DNA from: Haematobia irritans
Taxonomy: Eukaryota; Arthropoda; Insecta; Diptera; Muscidae
Length of the DNA stretch: 64,000 bases
Assembly (NCBI RefSeq): GCF_050003625.1
Contig: NC_134397.1
Span: 193,833,063 to 193,897,062, forward strand
Reading direction: 5' to 3'
Shown: in pieces, positions 23,406-36,100 of the stretch
How the letters are laid out: the number at the start of each line of letters is the position of its first letter
Position numbering within the stretch: the first letter of the stretch is position 1
The notes under the pieces: model-generated
Seen by the model: the letters and a program-made list of their open reading frames with translations, nothing else
Told to the model about the DNA's origin: nothing
Database searches by the model: none
Position numbers and translations under genes: made by a program

Positions 23406-24833
23406 GTGGGCACGGTTGATACAGTTGGTAGTATTCTACCAAAACTGGTAGATTTTTTACTATTTGGTAGATTGATAGAATTCTCGATGTTTTGGTAGAT
23501 TTTTCAAAATTTTCCTTTACAACTAAGAGATACATCAATTTTTTTTAGAAATAACATTTTGACAAAATTTTCTTTAGAAATAAAATTTTGACAAAATTTT
23601 CTATAGAAATGAATTTTTGACAACATTTTCCGTAGAAATAAAACTTTGACAAAATTGTCTATAGAAATAAATTTTTGACAACATTTTCCGTAGAAATAAA
23701 ACTTTGACAAAATTTTCTATAGAAATAACATTTTGACAAAATTTTCTATAGAAATAAAATTTTGACAAATTTTCTATAGAAATAAAATTTTGACAAAATT
23801 TCTATAGAAATAAAACTTTGACAAAATTTTCTATAGAAAAAAAAGTTTGACAAAATTTTCTATAGAATAAAAGCTTGACAAAATTTTCTATAAAAAAAAA
23901 ATTGAAAAATTTTTGAAAAATTTTTCTATAAAATTTTTTTTTTGAAAAATTTTCTATAGAAATAAAATTTTGACAAAACTTTCTATAAAGTTAAAATTTT
24001 TACAGAATTACCTATAGAAATAAAATGTTGACAAAATTTTCTATAGAAATAAAATTGTGATAAAATTTTCTATAAAAAAAATTTGGAAAAATTTTCTATA
24101 AAAAAATTTGGAAAAATTTTCTATAGAAATAAAATTTTTACAAAATTTTCTATAGAAATACAATTTGGACAAAATTTTCTATAGAAATACAATTTTGACA
24201 AAATTTTCTATAGAAATAAATTTTTGACAACATTTTCCGTAGAAATAAAACTTTGACAAAATTTTCTATAGAAATAAAATTTGGACATTTTCCATAGAAA
24301 TAAAATTTTGACAAATTTTCTATAGAAATAAAATTTTGACAAAATTTCTATAGAAATAAAATTTTTACAAAATTTTCTATAGAAATAAAATTTTTACAAA
24401 ATTTTCTATAAAAATAAAATTTTTACAAAATTTTCTTTTGAAATAACATTTTGACAAAATTTTCTATAGAAGTAAAATTTGACAAAATTTTCTATAGAAA
24501 TAAAAGTTTGACAAAATTTTCTATAAAAAAAAATTTTAATTTTTGAAAAATTTTTCTATAAAAATTTTTTTTTGGAAAAATTTTCTATAGAAATAAAATG
24601 TTGACAAAATTTTCTATAAAATTAAAATTTTTACAGAATTACCTATAGAAATAAAATTCTGACAAAATTTTCTATAGAAGTAAAATTGTGATAAAATTTT
24701 CTATAAAAAAATTTGGAAAAATTTTCTATAAAAAACTAAATTTGGAAAAAATTTTTATAGAAATTAAATTTGGACAAAATTTGCTATAGAAATACAATTT
24801 TGACAAAATTTTCTATAGAAATAAAATTTTGCC
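23406..24833. repeat. 29-bp minisatellite array with TIR-like head
   Basis: Starts with 'cacggttgatacagttggta' and the near-palindrome TTGGTAGTATTCTACCAA, as at 6.58 kb. About 45 degenerate 29-bp units follow in the TTTTGACAAAATTTTCTATAG orientation. It splits the jockey-like LINE. Homopolymer expansions (aaaaaaatttggaaaaa) occur around 23900-24130 and 24520-24750, and the two stretches look like a duplication about 620 bp apart. Confidence 0.9.
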
Positions 24834-24835
24834 AA

Positions 24836-25334
24836 AGGCGGCTGACATCCCTCATCCATTGTGGAGTGGTTAGAGGGGATCTCATATAACATAACTTCTT
24901 TGTGCTTGTGCCAAGGTTGTATTGATTCAGGTGTTCTGCCCATGTGCTTTGCTCGTGCTCGTCGACTTTCTTACTAATCACTAGATTCAGTACCTCGTCG
25001 GCGTCATCACGCTCGTTCGCGATTCCCATCGCTACTGTAGGAAAGTTGGGCCTATCCTGGGCAATTCGATCACGGGTATGATGATGTCCCGGAATACCGG
25101 AATCTGGGCAACATGAGTATAGAAGGGGGGCAGGCTGCAGCAATCATAATCCTGTGCCTTTTCGTTCACCGTGCAAAATATTGAGTCATCGATCTGTTGC
25201 GCATCTAAGTCTCTAATCCAACCAATTTCACGGCGTCGAGATTGGCCCGATGGGTCCAACTCATCGGTCAGCGGTAGCCACATTGGTGTACGTATTGCTA
25301 AGAAATGGGTCTCATAGAAGTAAGTATATTCCAT
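24836..25334 (-). pseudogene. jockey-like LINE, region upstream of RT
   Basis: Minus-strand segments in two frames: one includes REIGWIRDLDAQQID (25334 frame), the other DEHEQSTWAEHLNQYNLGTS followed by TKKLCYMRSPLTTPQ. The pattern W..HL....GT..KKLW...SL..P is characteristic of the segment between endonuclease and RT in jockey-type LINEs. It joins logically to the RT piece on the other side of the 29-bp array. Confidence 0.65.
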
Positions 25335-27140
25335 GGACGCCTATAAGATCTGATTTCAAATGAGTACAACAAATTATTCCTTTGTAAAATGCAATTCTTA
25401 ACCACTGTGCTCTATTCAATATGCGAATACGGAATGTAGAATAAATGTCTGTGGTATAACTTTCGATTTGCGCTCTTCATCGGGGTCTTGGGCTTCAATT
25501 GAGGCTATTTGATTATTATAATTTATTTTTGTACAATTTTTCTTCATGTTGTTGCTGTCTTATTGCGTTTGTATATGATAAGGTGATAAACTAAATTCGC
25601 ATCACAAAAACATCTCGGGATCAACAAAAATTCAAATATGTTAGCAGCAGCACAGGCAGTTTCGCCAAATAGTGAATGTCCCCACATTTGTTCACCACCA
25701 TCACATCACCACCACCACAGGCTTGTTATGGACGATGAATGACAAAAAAGGGCATTTAAATTTTTAACGACACTTTATGCGTCTGTTTGTGGCAGAGTTA
25801 TTGACTTAAGAAGAACAACCGACGAACATCAACACTCTAAGCGGTGTCGACAACAGTCAAGAATCATTCACTCAGAGGGTGCGCTCCGATTTCTCCTGCC
25901 TGCACCTGCATCCCGCATGTATGTGACTGTGATTGAGATCTTCAGCATATAAAGCCGATTTGCTTGAAGTGTACAATGATGCTTGGCTGTATGGAATAGC
26001 TGTGTGCCTTTTCTGGATTTCTGTGAATCTCAAGATGAAGATGAAGTATGAGATGATATGTAGAAGAGGTGGGTGGTTTGTGGTTGGTCGCTCAATCTCA
26101 CAGGCGGTCTGTCTGTTGAGTCGACTTTATTTGGTTTAGTGGTTGGATAGGTCGTCATAGACGTTGGGTCCATCGTTGAGAGGTTGTCTGAAATCCATCC
26201 ATGTATTATCCATCCATCCATCTATTCAAGCCACTTTGTCACAATTTTCCATTGGATAAGGTGATGGAGAAGCTATCACCATTCGTTGGCTTCGTTGATG
26301 TTGTTGTTGTCGTTGTACCATGATAATTTGAGAATAAATTTCAATTTAGTTGCAAATTTACATCCAAAGTGTTAACATCAACGTGTCATAAAAATTCTAT
26401 AAGAAAAACGAAAACAATAAAAAAACAAGAAAACAAAATAAACATGTGAAAAAACGAAAGAAACAAAATTGCGAATAAACGAAAATAAAAAAGTAAAAAT
26501 ATAAAAAATTCAAATTTCAATTCATTGAAGATTTATAACGAAAAATACTACGTTGTGTACATTTATTTTAATAAATTATATTAAACTAAAAAAACTCAAG
26601 TGCCCTCTTCATCTTCATTACAAACTCCATAAATGACGACGATTTAAATTTAATCGATTTTAAATGAATGATAAATTTTAAATTCATTAGCGAATTTCGA
26701 AAAAAACAAAAATTAAAAAAACTTTTAGTGCTCAAAGAAAAATTTGTGGATTTTTTGTGATAGAATATTTTTTATATATCTATTAAGTTTTGCTAAGTGG
26801 ATGTTTGTTTTTATCAATTTTTGATTTTTATAAAAGAATATTTTTTATAAATAATCCTACAATGTCAGCTTTAAATCATATGTTTACTAAACTACAAGAA
26901 GAAAATTATGTTTGTCAAATTAAATACGGAAAACCCCTTGGACTTCAAGATGAACGTATTTTTCCTCTGATGGCAGTGTTTTTAGTATTGGGATTTTTCA
27001 TTAGGAGAAATCAGGTTTACAATAATTATGATTTACATAAAATCCATCTTTCTACATTCTGAAAAGAAAAAAATTTGCAGATGCACATCGAATCCTCCGA
27101 AAATATAAAAACAATTTGCTCCTCTTTATGCGTTATGAGC
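25335..27140. other. low-repeat DNA, candidate host promoter/5' region
   Basis: The least repetitive stretch of the window. It contains a TATA-like 'catataaagcc' near 25946-25956, a CAC-rich tract near 25688-25716, and from about 26380 a long A-rich leader-like sequence before the candidate exon at 26862. No convincing long ORF. Confidence 0.35.
26862..27014 (+). CDS. candidate first coding exon of an unidentified host gene
   Basis: The ATG at 26862 lies in a reasonable context (ctacaATG) after an A/T-rich leader. It opens 51 codons ending exactly at a CAG|GTTTAC splice-donor-like site (27014/27015). The peptide has a polar first half (KLQEENYVCQIKYGKPLG) and a hydrophobic stretch IFPLMAVFLVLGFFI that could be a membrane segment. 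I do not recognise it. The ORF also reads on to 27062 without splicing. It could be chance. Confidence 0.25.
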
Positions 27141-27145
27141 AAAAC

Positions 27146-27207
27146 CGTGGTGCAATGGTTAGCATGTCGCTTATCCCGTCTCAGTAATGCAGTTATTGGT
27201 ATCACAC
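27146..27207 (+). repeat. SINE fragment with internal deletions
   Basis: 'accgtggtgcaatggttagc' (SINE head) joins directly to 'ttatcccgtctcagtaatgc' (middle) and 'ttggtatcacac' (3' part). It abuts the next 29-bp array. Confidence 0.75.
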
Positions 27208-30180
27208 CCACGGTTGCCAAAATTTTATTTCTATAGAAAATTTTCTCAAAATTTTTTTCTATAGAAAATTTTGTAAAAAATTTAATTTCTATAGAAAATT
27301 TTGTCAAAATTTTATTTCTATAGAAAATTTTGACAAAATTTTATTTCTATAGAAAATTTTCTCAAAATTTTATTTCTATAGACAACTTTTTCAAAATTTT
27401 ATTTCTATAGAAAATTTTGTCAAAATTTTATTTCTATAGAAAATTTTCTCAAAATTTTATCTCTATAGAAAATTTTCTCAAAGTTTTATTTCTATAGAAA
27501 TTTTTGTGAAAATTTCATTTCTATAGAAAATTTTGTCAAAATTTTATTTCTATTGAAAATTTTGTCAAAATTTTATTTCTACAGAAAATTTTTTCAAAAT
27601 TTTATTTCTACAGAAATTTTTTTCAAAATTTTATTTCTATAGAAAATTTTGTCAAAATTTTATTTCCATAGGAAATTTTGTTAAAATTTAATTTCTATAG
27701 AAAATTTTGTCAAAATTTTATTTCTATAGAAAATTTTGTCAAAACTTTATTTCTATAGAAAATTTTTTCAAAATTTTATTTCTATAGAAAATTTTCTCAA
27801 AATTTTATTTCTATAGAAAAATTTATCAAAATTTTATTTCTATAGAAAATAGAAAATTTTGTCAAAATTTTATTTCTATAGAAAATTTCGTCAAAATTTT
27901 ATTTCTATAGAAAATTTTGTCAAAATTTTATTTCTATAGAAAATTTTGTCAAAATTTTATTTCTATAGAAAATTTGGCAAAATTTTATTTCTATAGAAAA
28001 TTTTGTCAAAATTTTATTTCGATAGAAAATTTTGTCAAAATTTTATTTCGATAGAAAATTTTGTCAAAATTTTATTTCTATAGAAAATTTTGTCAAAATT
28101 TTATTTCGATAGAAAATTTTGTCAAAATATTATTTCTATAGAAAATTTTCTCAAAATTTTATTTCTATGGAAAATTTTGTCAAAATTTTTTTCTATAGAA
28201 AATTTTGTCGACATTTTATTTGTATGGAAAATTTTGTCAAATTTTATTTCTATAGAAAATTTTGTCAACATTTTATTTCTATAGAAAATTTTGTCAAAAT
28301 TTTATTTCTATAGAAAATGTTCTCAACATTTTATTTATATAGAAAATTTTGTCAATTTTTTTTCTATAGAATATTTTGTCAAAATGTTTTTCTATAGAGA
28401 ATTTTGTCAACATTTTATTTGTATAGAAAATTTTGTCAATATTTTATTTCTATAGAATTTTTTTTTCAAAATTTTATTTCTATAGAAAATTTTGTCAAAA
28501 TTTTATTTCTATAGAAAATGTTCTCAACATTTTATTTATATAGAAAATTTTGTCAATTTTTTTTCTATAGAATATTTTGTCAAAATGTTTTTCTATAGAG
28601 AATTTTGTCAACATTTTATTTGTATAGAAAATTTTGTCAATATTTTATTTCTATAGATTTTTTTTTTCAAAATTTTATTTCTATAGAAAACTTTGTCAAA
28701 ATTTTATTTCTATAGAAAATTTTGTCAAAATTTTATTTCTATAGAAAATTTTGTCAAAATTTTATTTCTATAGAAAATTTTGTCAAAATTTTATTTCTAT
28801 AGAAAATTTTGTCAACATTTTTTTTCTATAGAAAATTTTCGGAAGTTTTATTTCTATAGAAAATTTTGTCAAAATTCTATTTCTACAAAAAATTTTGCAA
28901 AAGTTTATTTCTATAGAAAATTTTGTCAAAATTTTATTTCTATAGAAAATTTTTGTCAAAATGTTTTTCTATAGAGAATTTTGTCAACATTTTATTTGTA
29001 TAGAAAATTTTGTCAATATTTTACTTCTATAGAAAATTTTTTTCAAAATTTTATTTCTATAGAAAATTTTGTCAAAATTTTATTTCTATAGAAAATTTTG
29101 TCAAAATTTTGCTTCTATAGAAAATTTTGTCAAAATTTTATTTCTATAGAAAATTTTATCAAAATTTTATTTCTATAGAAAATTTTGTCAAAATTTTATT
29201 TCTATAGAAAATTTTGTCAAAATTTTATTTCTATAGAAAACTTTGTCAAAATTTTATTTCTACAGAAAATTTTTTCAAAATGTTATTTCTACAGAAAATT
29301 TTTTCAAAATTTTATTTCTATAGAAAATTCTCTCAAAATTTTATTTCTATAGAAAATTTTCTCACAATTTTATTTCTATACAAAGTTTTCTGAAACATTT
29401 ATTTATATAGAAAATTTTCTCAAAGTTTTATTTCTATAGAAATTTTTGTGAAAATTTCACTTCTATAGAAAATTTTGTCAAAATTTTATTTCTATAGAAA
29501 ATTTTGTCAAAATTTTATTTCTACAGAAAATTTTTTCAAAATTTTATTTCTACAGAAAATTTTTTCAAAATTTTATTTCTATAGAAAATTTTGTAAAAAT
29601 TTAATTTTTATAGAAAATTTTGTCAAAATTTTATTTATATAGAAAATTTTGTCAAAATTTTTTTTCTATAGAAAATTTTGTCAAAATTTTATTTCTATCG
29701 AAAATTTTCTCAAAATTTTATTTCTATAGAAAATCTTGTCAAAATTTGATTTCTATAGAAAATTTTGCCCAAATTTTATTTCTATTGAAAATTTTCTCAG
29801 AATTTTATTTATATAGAAAATTTTCTCCGAATTTTATTTATATAGAAAATTTTTTCAAAATTTTTTTCTATAGAAAATTTTCTCAAAATTTTATTTCTAT
29901 ACAAAATTTTCTCAAACATTTATTTATATAGAAAATTTTCTCAAAGTTTTATTTCTATAGAAATTTTTGTGAAAATTTCATTTCTATATAAAATTTTGTC
30001 AAGATTTTATTTCTATAGAAAATTTTTTCAAAATTTTATTTCTTTAGAAAATTTTGTCAAAATGTTATTTCTATAGAAACTTTTGTCAAAATTATATTTC
30101 TATATAAATTTTTTTCCAAATTTTGTTACTATAGAAAATAAAATAAAATTCGTAAAAATTTTATTCCTATGGAAAATTAT
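27208..30180. repeat. 29-bp minisatellite array, ~3 kb
   Basis: About 100 units in the TTTCTATAGAAAATTTTGTC orientation, exact 29-bp spacing over long stretches (for example 27902 to 27931). It begins with 'cccacggttgcc', the terminal motif seen at other arrays. Local duplications are visible: 28,310-28,480 and 28,510-28,680 share the same variant order. ORFs with repeated KFCQNFISIENF are artefacts: no frame of the unit on this strand contains a stop. Confidence 0.95.
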
Positions 30181-30424
30181 GTGAAATTTTTTCTATTTAT
30201 GAAGTACTTCTTACTTGTCACTTTTTTGAAAAAAAAAAACGTCATAATCAGCACGTGCATTTCAATAATCTTCAATGTAAATAATATTAATATAAAAACA
30301 TTTTTTTTGGTTAAAAACAAAACAAAAGTATTTCTTTCATATATGCACAGTTTTGTATTTCAAAAAAAAAAAAAAAAAAAAAATACATAACGAAGTAAGT
30401 TTTGTATAAAAATAACATTAAATC

Positions 30425-30884
30425 CCATTTTCATGAAGCTCCGTTAGAAAAAAATTTCATGGAAATCTTTCCAATTAAAATCTTAACTGAGTTTTTAAAA
30501 ATATTCAATTAAAAATTTAATTGATTCAACTAATTTTTTAATTGAAACAAAAATCAATCAAAAAATTGATAGTATCAATTAATTTTTTAATTGAATCAAT
30601 TAAGTTTTTAATTGAATCAATTACTTTTTTAATTGATCTTCAATTAATTTTTTAATTGATACTAACATTTCTGTGATTGAAGACATTTCAATTAAAAAAT
30701 TATATGGATCAATTAATTTCGTGATTGAATCAGAAAAAAAATTATTTGTGTGTAGTGCTGCCATATGCCAGTTAGGAACTTCACTGCTGAACATTTTTCA
30801 GTTAAAGTTAGCCGGAGACAAGAAATTTGCAATTTACTTTCTGCTAACTGGCAGTTAAAGCCTGACGGAGCTACATGAAAATGG
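30425..30884. mobile_element. short palindromic MITE interrupted by another MITE
   Basis: The ends CCATTTTCATG(A)AGCTCCGT (30425) and, reversed, CCATTTTCATG(T)AGCTCCGT (to 30884) are inverted repeats. An inner pair 'gccagttag'/'ctaactggc' supports a longer imperfect palindrome. Without the inserted MITE at 30447-30753 the element would be about 150 bp. Confidence 0.7.
30447..30753. mobile_element. AT-rich MITE, CACAG family (copy M2), nested
   Basis: 307 bp between TA dinucleotides (30445-30446, 30754-30755). The right end TTTGTGTG and the interior 'aattaattttttaattg' blocks match M1. The left CACA is lost. It sits inside the palindromic element at 30425-30884. Confidence 0.75.
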
Positions 30885-31201
30885 CCGTAAAATAAATAGC
30901 GTTTTGTGAATTAACAAAAATATTTCGTATAAAAAATAAATAAATAAACATAGCTATGCATTTCAAAAAATAACACTAATTTTTCTTATGCAAAAATATA
31001 GTTAACAGTAACATTTAGTGCCTGTAAGTGGGTGGGACCAGTCGAGTTTGGACCGGTCCTGTAGACCTGTAGAAAATTTCATAAAAATTTATATTCAAAG
31101 AATTACTTGTATTTATTTACTAAACAAAATTCAAAAGGATATTCTCGAAATGACGAGATATTTTTTCGCCGGTTGTTTTTTGTTTTGATTTTACTCCATA
31201 C

Positions 31202-31507
31202 GGTTAGGTTAGAAAATGTGGCCGTTTGATATTTTGAACTGACTTAGACTATTCAGTGCATTGTGATACCAAGGTAGTAAATATTCAATACTCAATTCTG
31301 TGAGATCAATGACAAGGGACCTCCGAAAGACGTTTGCTATTAGGGTGAAACAACTTAGAAAAGTTTTGATACACTCAGAAATATCATTAGCATTGCTGAG
31401 AGGGGATAAATCACCAACGGAATTTTTTTTATGTACGACCGAAATTGGGATTGAACCCACCATATTTTGTATGCAAGCCGGAAATACTAAGCATTACATC
31501 ACTGTGG
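31202..31507 (-). mobile_element. old, diverged SINE copy
   Basis: Plus-strand order: 'ggttaggttag' (reversed CCTAA tail), 'cttagactattcagtgcatt' + 'gtgatacca', 'gacaagggacctcc', 'attgctgagaggggataaa', 'cgaccgaaattgggattgaa', 'atgcaagccgg', 'cactgtgg'. All SINE blocks are present in reverse, but divergence is clearly higher than in the other copies. Confidence 0.85.
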
Positions 31508-33169
31508 ATTTCTAAGTGAAATAGTATATATATTTTTTGGGGTTTAATATACCTCAAAATACATAAAAATATAAAAACAAGCAATTTTCTCAAAATTTTT
31601 GTGAATTTTATTTTCATACTACTTTTTGGACAATAAATAAAAATGAAAACTTATTTTCGAAAACTATTTTGAATGGAAATTACTTGAAATCTGTTAGAAA
31701 TAAATTTACAATTCGAGTTTTTTTATATAAAATTTCAAATAAAAATTAAATCTTTTAGTTTTGATTTTTTTTATAGTATACTAATCCCTCTTCTCTTTCT
31801 TTCATAGTGCTTTTAATTTCAACGAACACAAACAAAATATTCCATTGGGAACTCATAAAAGAAACAAAGTGTATTCAATAAAATAATTTTACAAAAAAAA
31901 AAAACATTTTCTAAAAATAAAATATTTGACTAGAGCAAACGAGAAAAAATCGCAGATTCACAAAAAGTGAAATTTCAAAAGTCAAAGTGTTTTTTTACAA
32001 AAAAAAATAGTTATTTTTAAAACAAATTAGTCAATGCAAAATGCTTCAAAAATATAGTGAATTAAAATAGCAAACAAATTGTAAACAAATTTTATTTAAA
32101 ATAAACCAAATTGGAAATTCTAAAAAAATAGCTGAAATCTTAAAGTGTTCAATTTGATTGAAGTTCTAAAATAAATACGAATATATTTAAATTTCAAGTA
32201 GCTGCAATCAATAGGATTTGCCGTGGATGCATAATATTTGAGGTAAGTTCTAATATGCCTATATATATAATTTTAATATAATAAAATGCCAAAAGCTATT
32301 AAAACCCACAAAAAATCTCATTCCTATTTTTAAAATTTTTCTAAACATCAAAAGTGAGATTTCAAAATTTCTTCGAATACCATGTCTTGTGACTTCTATT
32401 GCTGGAGAAGTGATGTTATTCAAAATTTATTACCAAACATAAAACACTGTAAAGATCCACTTCATCCTTCAAGTGGCCAATAGCAAAATGTGACATGTTT
32501 CGTTTCGTTTATTTTAAATCCCCATCATTTTATATAACGACAATGCTGAATCCAATCGAATAAATGACCATAGCATTTCGGCAATCGAATCTTCTCAATG
32601 TGCTGGCAATGTTTGAGGCCGTCATCACAAAAGATATCTACTAGCGAATATGATGGTGTTGATGGTATATTCGCAAAATATTCGCAAATCCTCAATCATA
32701 TGGTAAAGCTTTGGCATTAACATTGGTGGGGTGCAGAGGCAATACATTTATGTGCCACGTTCAATGGGCTAGTGAAACTGAGTAAAGGTAGTTGCCAAAA
32801 CAACTTCTATAGTATGCATGGTGTGTGTATGTATGTGTACGAGCGTCAGAAATGAAGGAAGATGAAATTGTGTTGGAATGGTGTATGGATTCTAGAGTCT
32901 GGGGATAATCATAACAATCTATAAAAAATATTTTAACTAAAAAAGGGCGTGTATTCTATCCATTCTATTTTCTCTCTCCTCTCTTAATATTGTCTGTTTG
33001 GTTGTGTTTTTTTCTACACAATTTTTTATAACAAAAATAAAGAATGAATGAAGTAAAACAAAACGAAAACACAAGGCTAGAAATACACAATTTCCATAGA
33101 TATTATGAACATAAAGTGAAATTTTTCCAAAGAACCTTATGTTTTAAGAAACAAATTTTTCCCTGTAAA
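31508..33169. other. low-repeat DNA with candidate noncoding 5' exon
   Basis: From about 31800 an A-rich, leader-like stretch ends at a consensus splice donor GAG|GTAAGT (32242/32243). No ORF precedes it, so if real it would be a 5' UTR exon. The rest (32.25-33.15 kb) looks like ordinary intron sequence. Function unknown. Confidence 0.3.
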
Positions 33170-36100
33170 AAAAATGGAAAAAAAATTCTCGTAGAAATAA
33201 AATTTTGATGAATTGTTCTATAGAAATAAAATTTCGACGAAATTTTCTAAAGAAATAAAATTTCGACGAAATTTTCTATAGGAATATAATTTCGACGAAA
33301 TTTTCTATAGAAATACAATTTCGACAAATTTTTATAGAAATAAAATTTCGACGAAATTTTTTATAGAAATACAATTACGACGAAATTTTTATAGAAATAA
33401 AATTTCGACGAAATTTTTTATAGAAATAAAATGTCGACGAAATTTTCTATAGAAATACAATTTCGACAAAATTTTCTATAGAAATACAATTTCGACGAAA
33501 TTTTTATAGAAATAAAATTTTGACGAAATTTTTTATAGAAATACAATTTCGACGAATTTTTCTATAGAAATAAAATTTCGACGTTATTTTTATAGAAGTA
33601 AAATTTGGACGAAATTTTCCATAGAAATAAAATTTGGACGAAATTTCCCATAGAAATAAAATTTCAACGAAATTTTGTATAGGAATACAATTTTGACGAA
33701 ATTTTCTATAGAAAAAAAAATTCGACGAAATTTTTTATAGAAATAAAATTTCGACGAAATTTTCTATAGGAAAACAATTTCTACGAAATTTTCTATAGAA
33801 GTTTTATATATTTAGACAAATTTTATATAGAAATAAAATTTTGTAAACATTTTTTTTTGTGAAAATTTCTATAGAAATACAATTTCGACGAAATTTTCAA
33901 TAGAAATAAAATTTAGCCGAAATTTTTTAATAGAAGTAAAATTTCTATAAAATTTTCTATAGATATAAAATTTTCTATAAAAATGAAATCTCTACTAAAT
34001 TTTTATAGAAATAAAATTTCGATAAAAATTTTCTATAGGAATGCAATTTCGACGAAATTTTCTATAGAAATTAAATTTATATTTTCTAAAATTTCGACAA
34101 AATTTTATATATGTAGACAAATTTTATATAGAAATAAAATGTCGACGAAATTTTTTATAGAAATAAAACGTCGACGAAATTTTCTATAGAAATACAATTT
34201 CGACGAAATTTTCTACAGAAATACAATTTGGACGAAATTTTCTATAGAAATACAATTTCGACGAAATTTTTATAGAAATAAACTTTCGTCGAAATTTTTT
34301 ATAGAAATACAATTTCGACGAAATTTTTATAGATATAAAATTTCGCCGAAATTTTTTTATAGAAATAAAATTTCGACGACATTTTCTATAGGAATACAAT
34401 TTCGACGAAATTTTCTATAGAAATTTTATTTATTTAGACAAATTTATATAGAAATAAAATTTTGTAAACATTGTTTTTTTCGGAGAAATTTTTATAGAAA
34501 TACAATTTAGACGAAATTTTCTATAGAAATACAATTTCGACGAAATTTTCAGTAGAAATAAAATTTCGACGAATTTTTTTTGTAGAAATAAAATTTCGAC
34601 GAAATTATTTAAAATATAAAATTTTGACAAAATTTTCTATAGAAATGAAATTTCTACTAAATTTTTATTGAAATAAAATTTCGACGAAATTTTCTATAGA
34701 AATGCAATTTTGACGAAATTTTCTATAGAAATTAAATTTCTAGGAAATTTTCTATAGATATACAATTTTGACGAACTTTTCTATGGAAATAAAATTTCGA
34801 CGAAGTTTTTATAGAAATAAAATTTCGACAAAATTTTATATATTTAGACAAATTTTATATAGAAATAAAATTTTGTAAACATTTTATTTTCGGCGAAATT
34901 TTCTATAGAAATACGATTTCGTCGAAATTTTCAATAGAAATAAAATTTCGACGAATTTTTTTATAGAAATAAAATTTCGACGAAATTTTCTATAGATATG
35001 AAATTTTGACATAATTTTCTATAGGAATACAATTTCGACGAAATTTTCTATAGAAATTTTATATATTTAGACAAATTTATATAGAAATAAAATTTTGTAA
35101 ACATTTTTTTCGACGAAATTTTCTATAGGAATACAATTTCGACGAAATTTTTATAGAAATAAAATTTCGACGAAATTTTTTATAGAAATAAAATGTCGAC
35201 GAAATTTTCTATAGAAATAAAATTTCAACGAAATTTTCTATAGAAATACAATTTCGACGAAATTTTCTACAGAAATACAATTTCGACAAAATTTTCTATA
35301 GAAATACAATTTCGACGAAATTTTTATAGAAATAAAATTTTGACGAAATTTTTTATAGAAATACAATTTCGACGTTATTTTTATAGAAGTAAAATTTGGA
35401 CGAAATTTTCCATAGAAATAAAATTTGGACGAAATTTCCCATAGAAATAAAATTTCAACGAAATTTTGTATAGGAATACAATTTTGACGAAATTTTCTAT
35501 AGAAAAAAAATCGACGAAATTTTTTAAAGAAATAAAATTTCGACGAAATTTTCTATAGGAAAACAATTTCTACGAAATTTTCTATAGAAGTTTTATATAT
35601 TTAGACAAATTTTATATAGAAATAAAATTTTGTAAACATTTTTTTTGGTGAAGTTTTCTATAGAAATACAATTTCGACGAAATTTTCAATAGAAATAAAA
35701 TTTCTCCGAAATTTTTTAATAGAAATAAAATTTCGATGAAATTTTCTATAGATATAAAATTTTATATAAAAATGAAATTTCTACTAAATTTTTATAGAAA
35801 TAAAATTTCGATAAAAATTTTCTATAGGAATGCAATTTCCACGAAATTTTCTATAGAAATTAAATTTATATTTTCTAAAATTTCGACAAAATTTTATATA
35901 TTTAGACAAATTTTATATAGAAATAAAATGTCGACTAAATTTTTTATAGAAATAAAATGTCGACGAAATTTTCTATAGAACTAAAATTTCAACGAAATTT
36001 TCTATAGAAATACAATTTCGACGAAATTTTCTACAGAAATACAATTTCGACGAAATTGTCTATAGAAATACAATTTCGACGAAATTTTTATAGAAATAAA

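Noticed and set aside
27208..30180. Possible CRISPR array because of regular ~29-bp repeats
   Set aside because: The repeats are directly adjacent with no unique spacers, no cas genes exist, and the context is eukaryotic.
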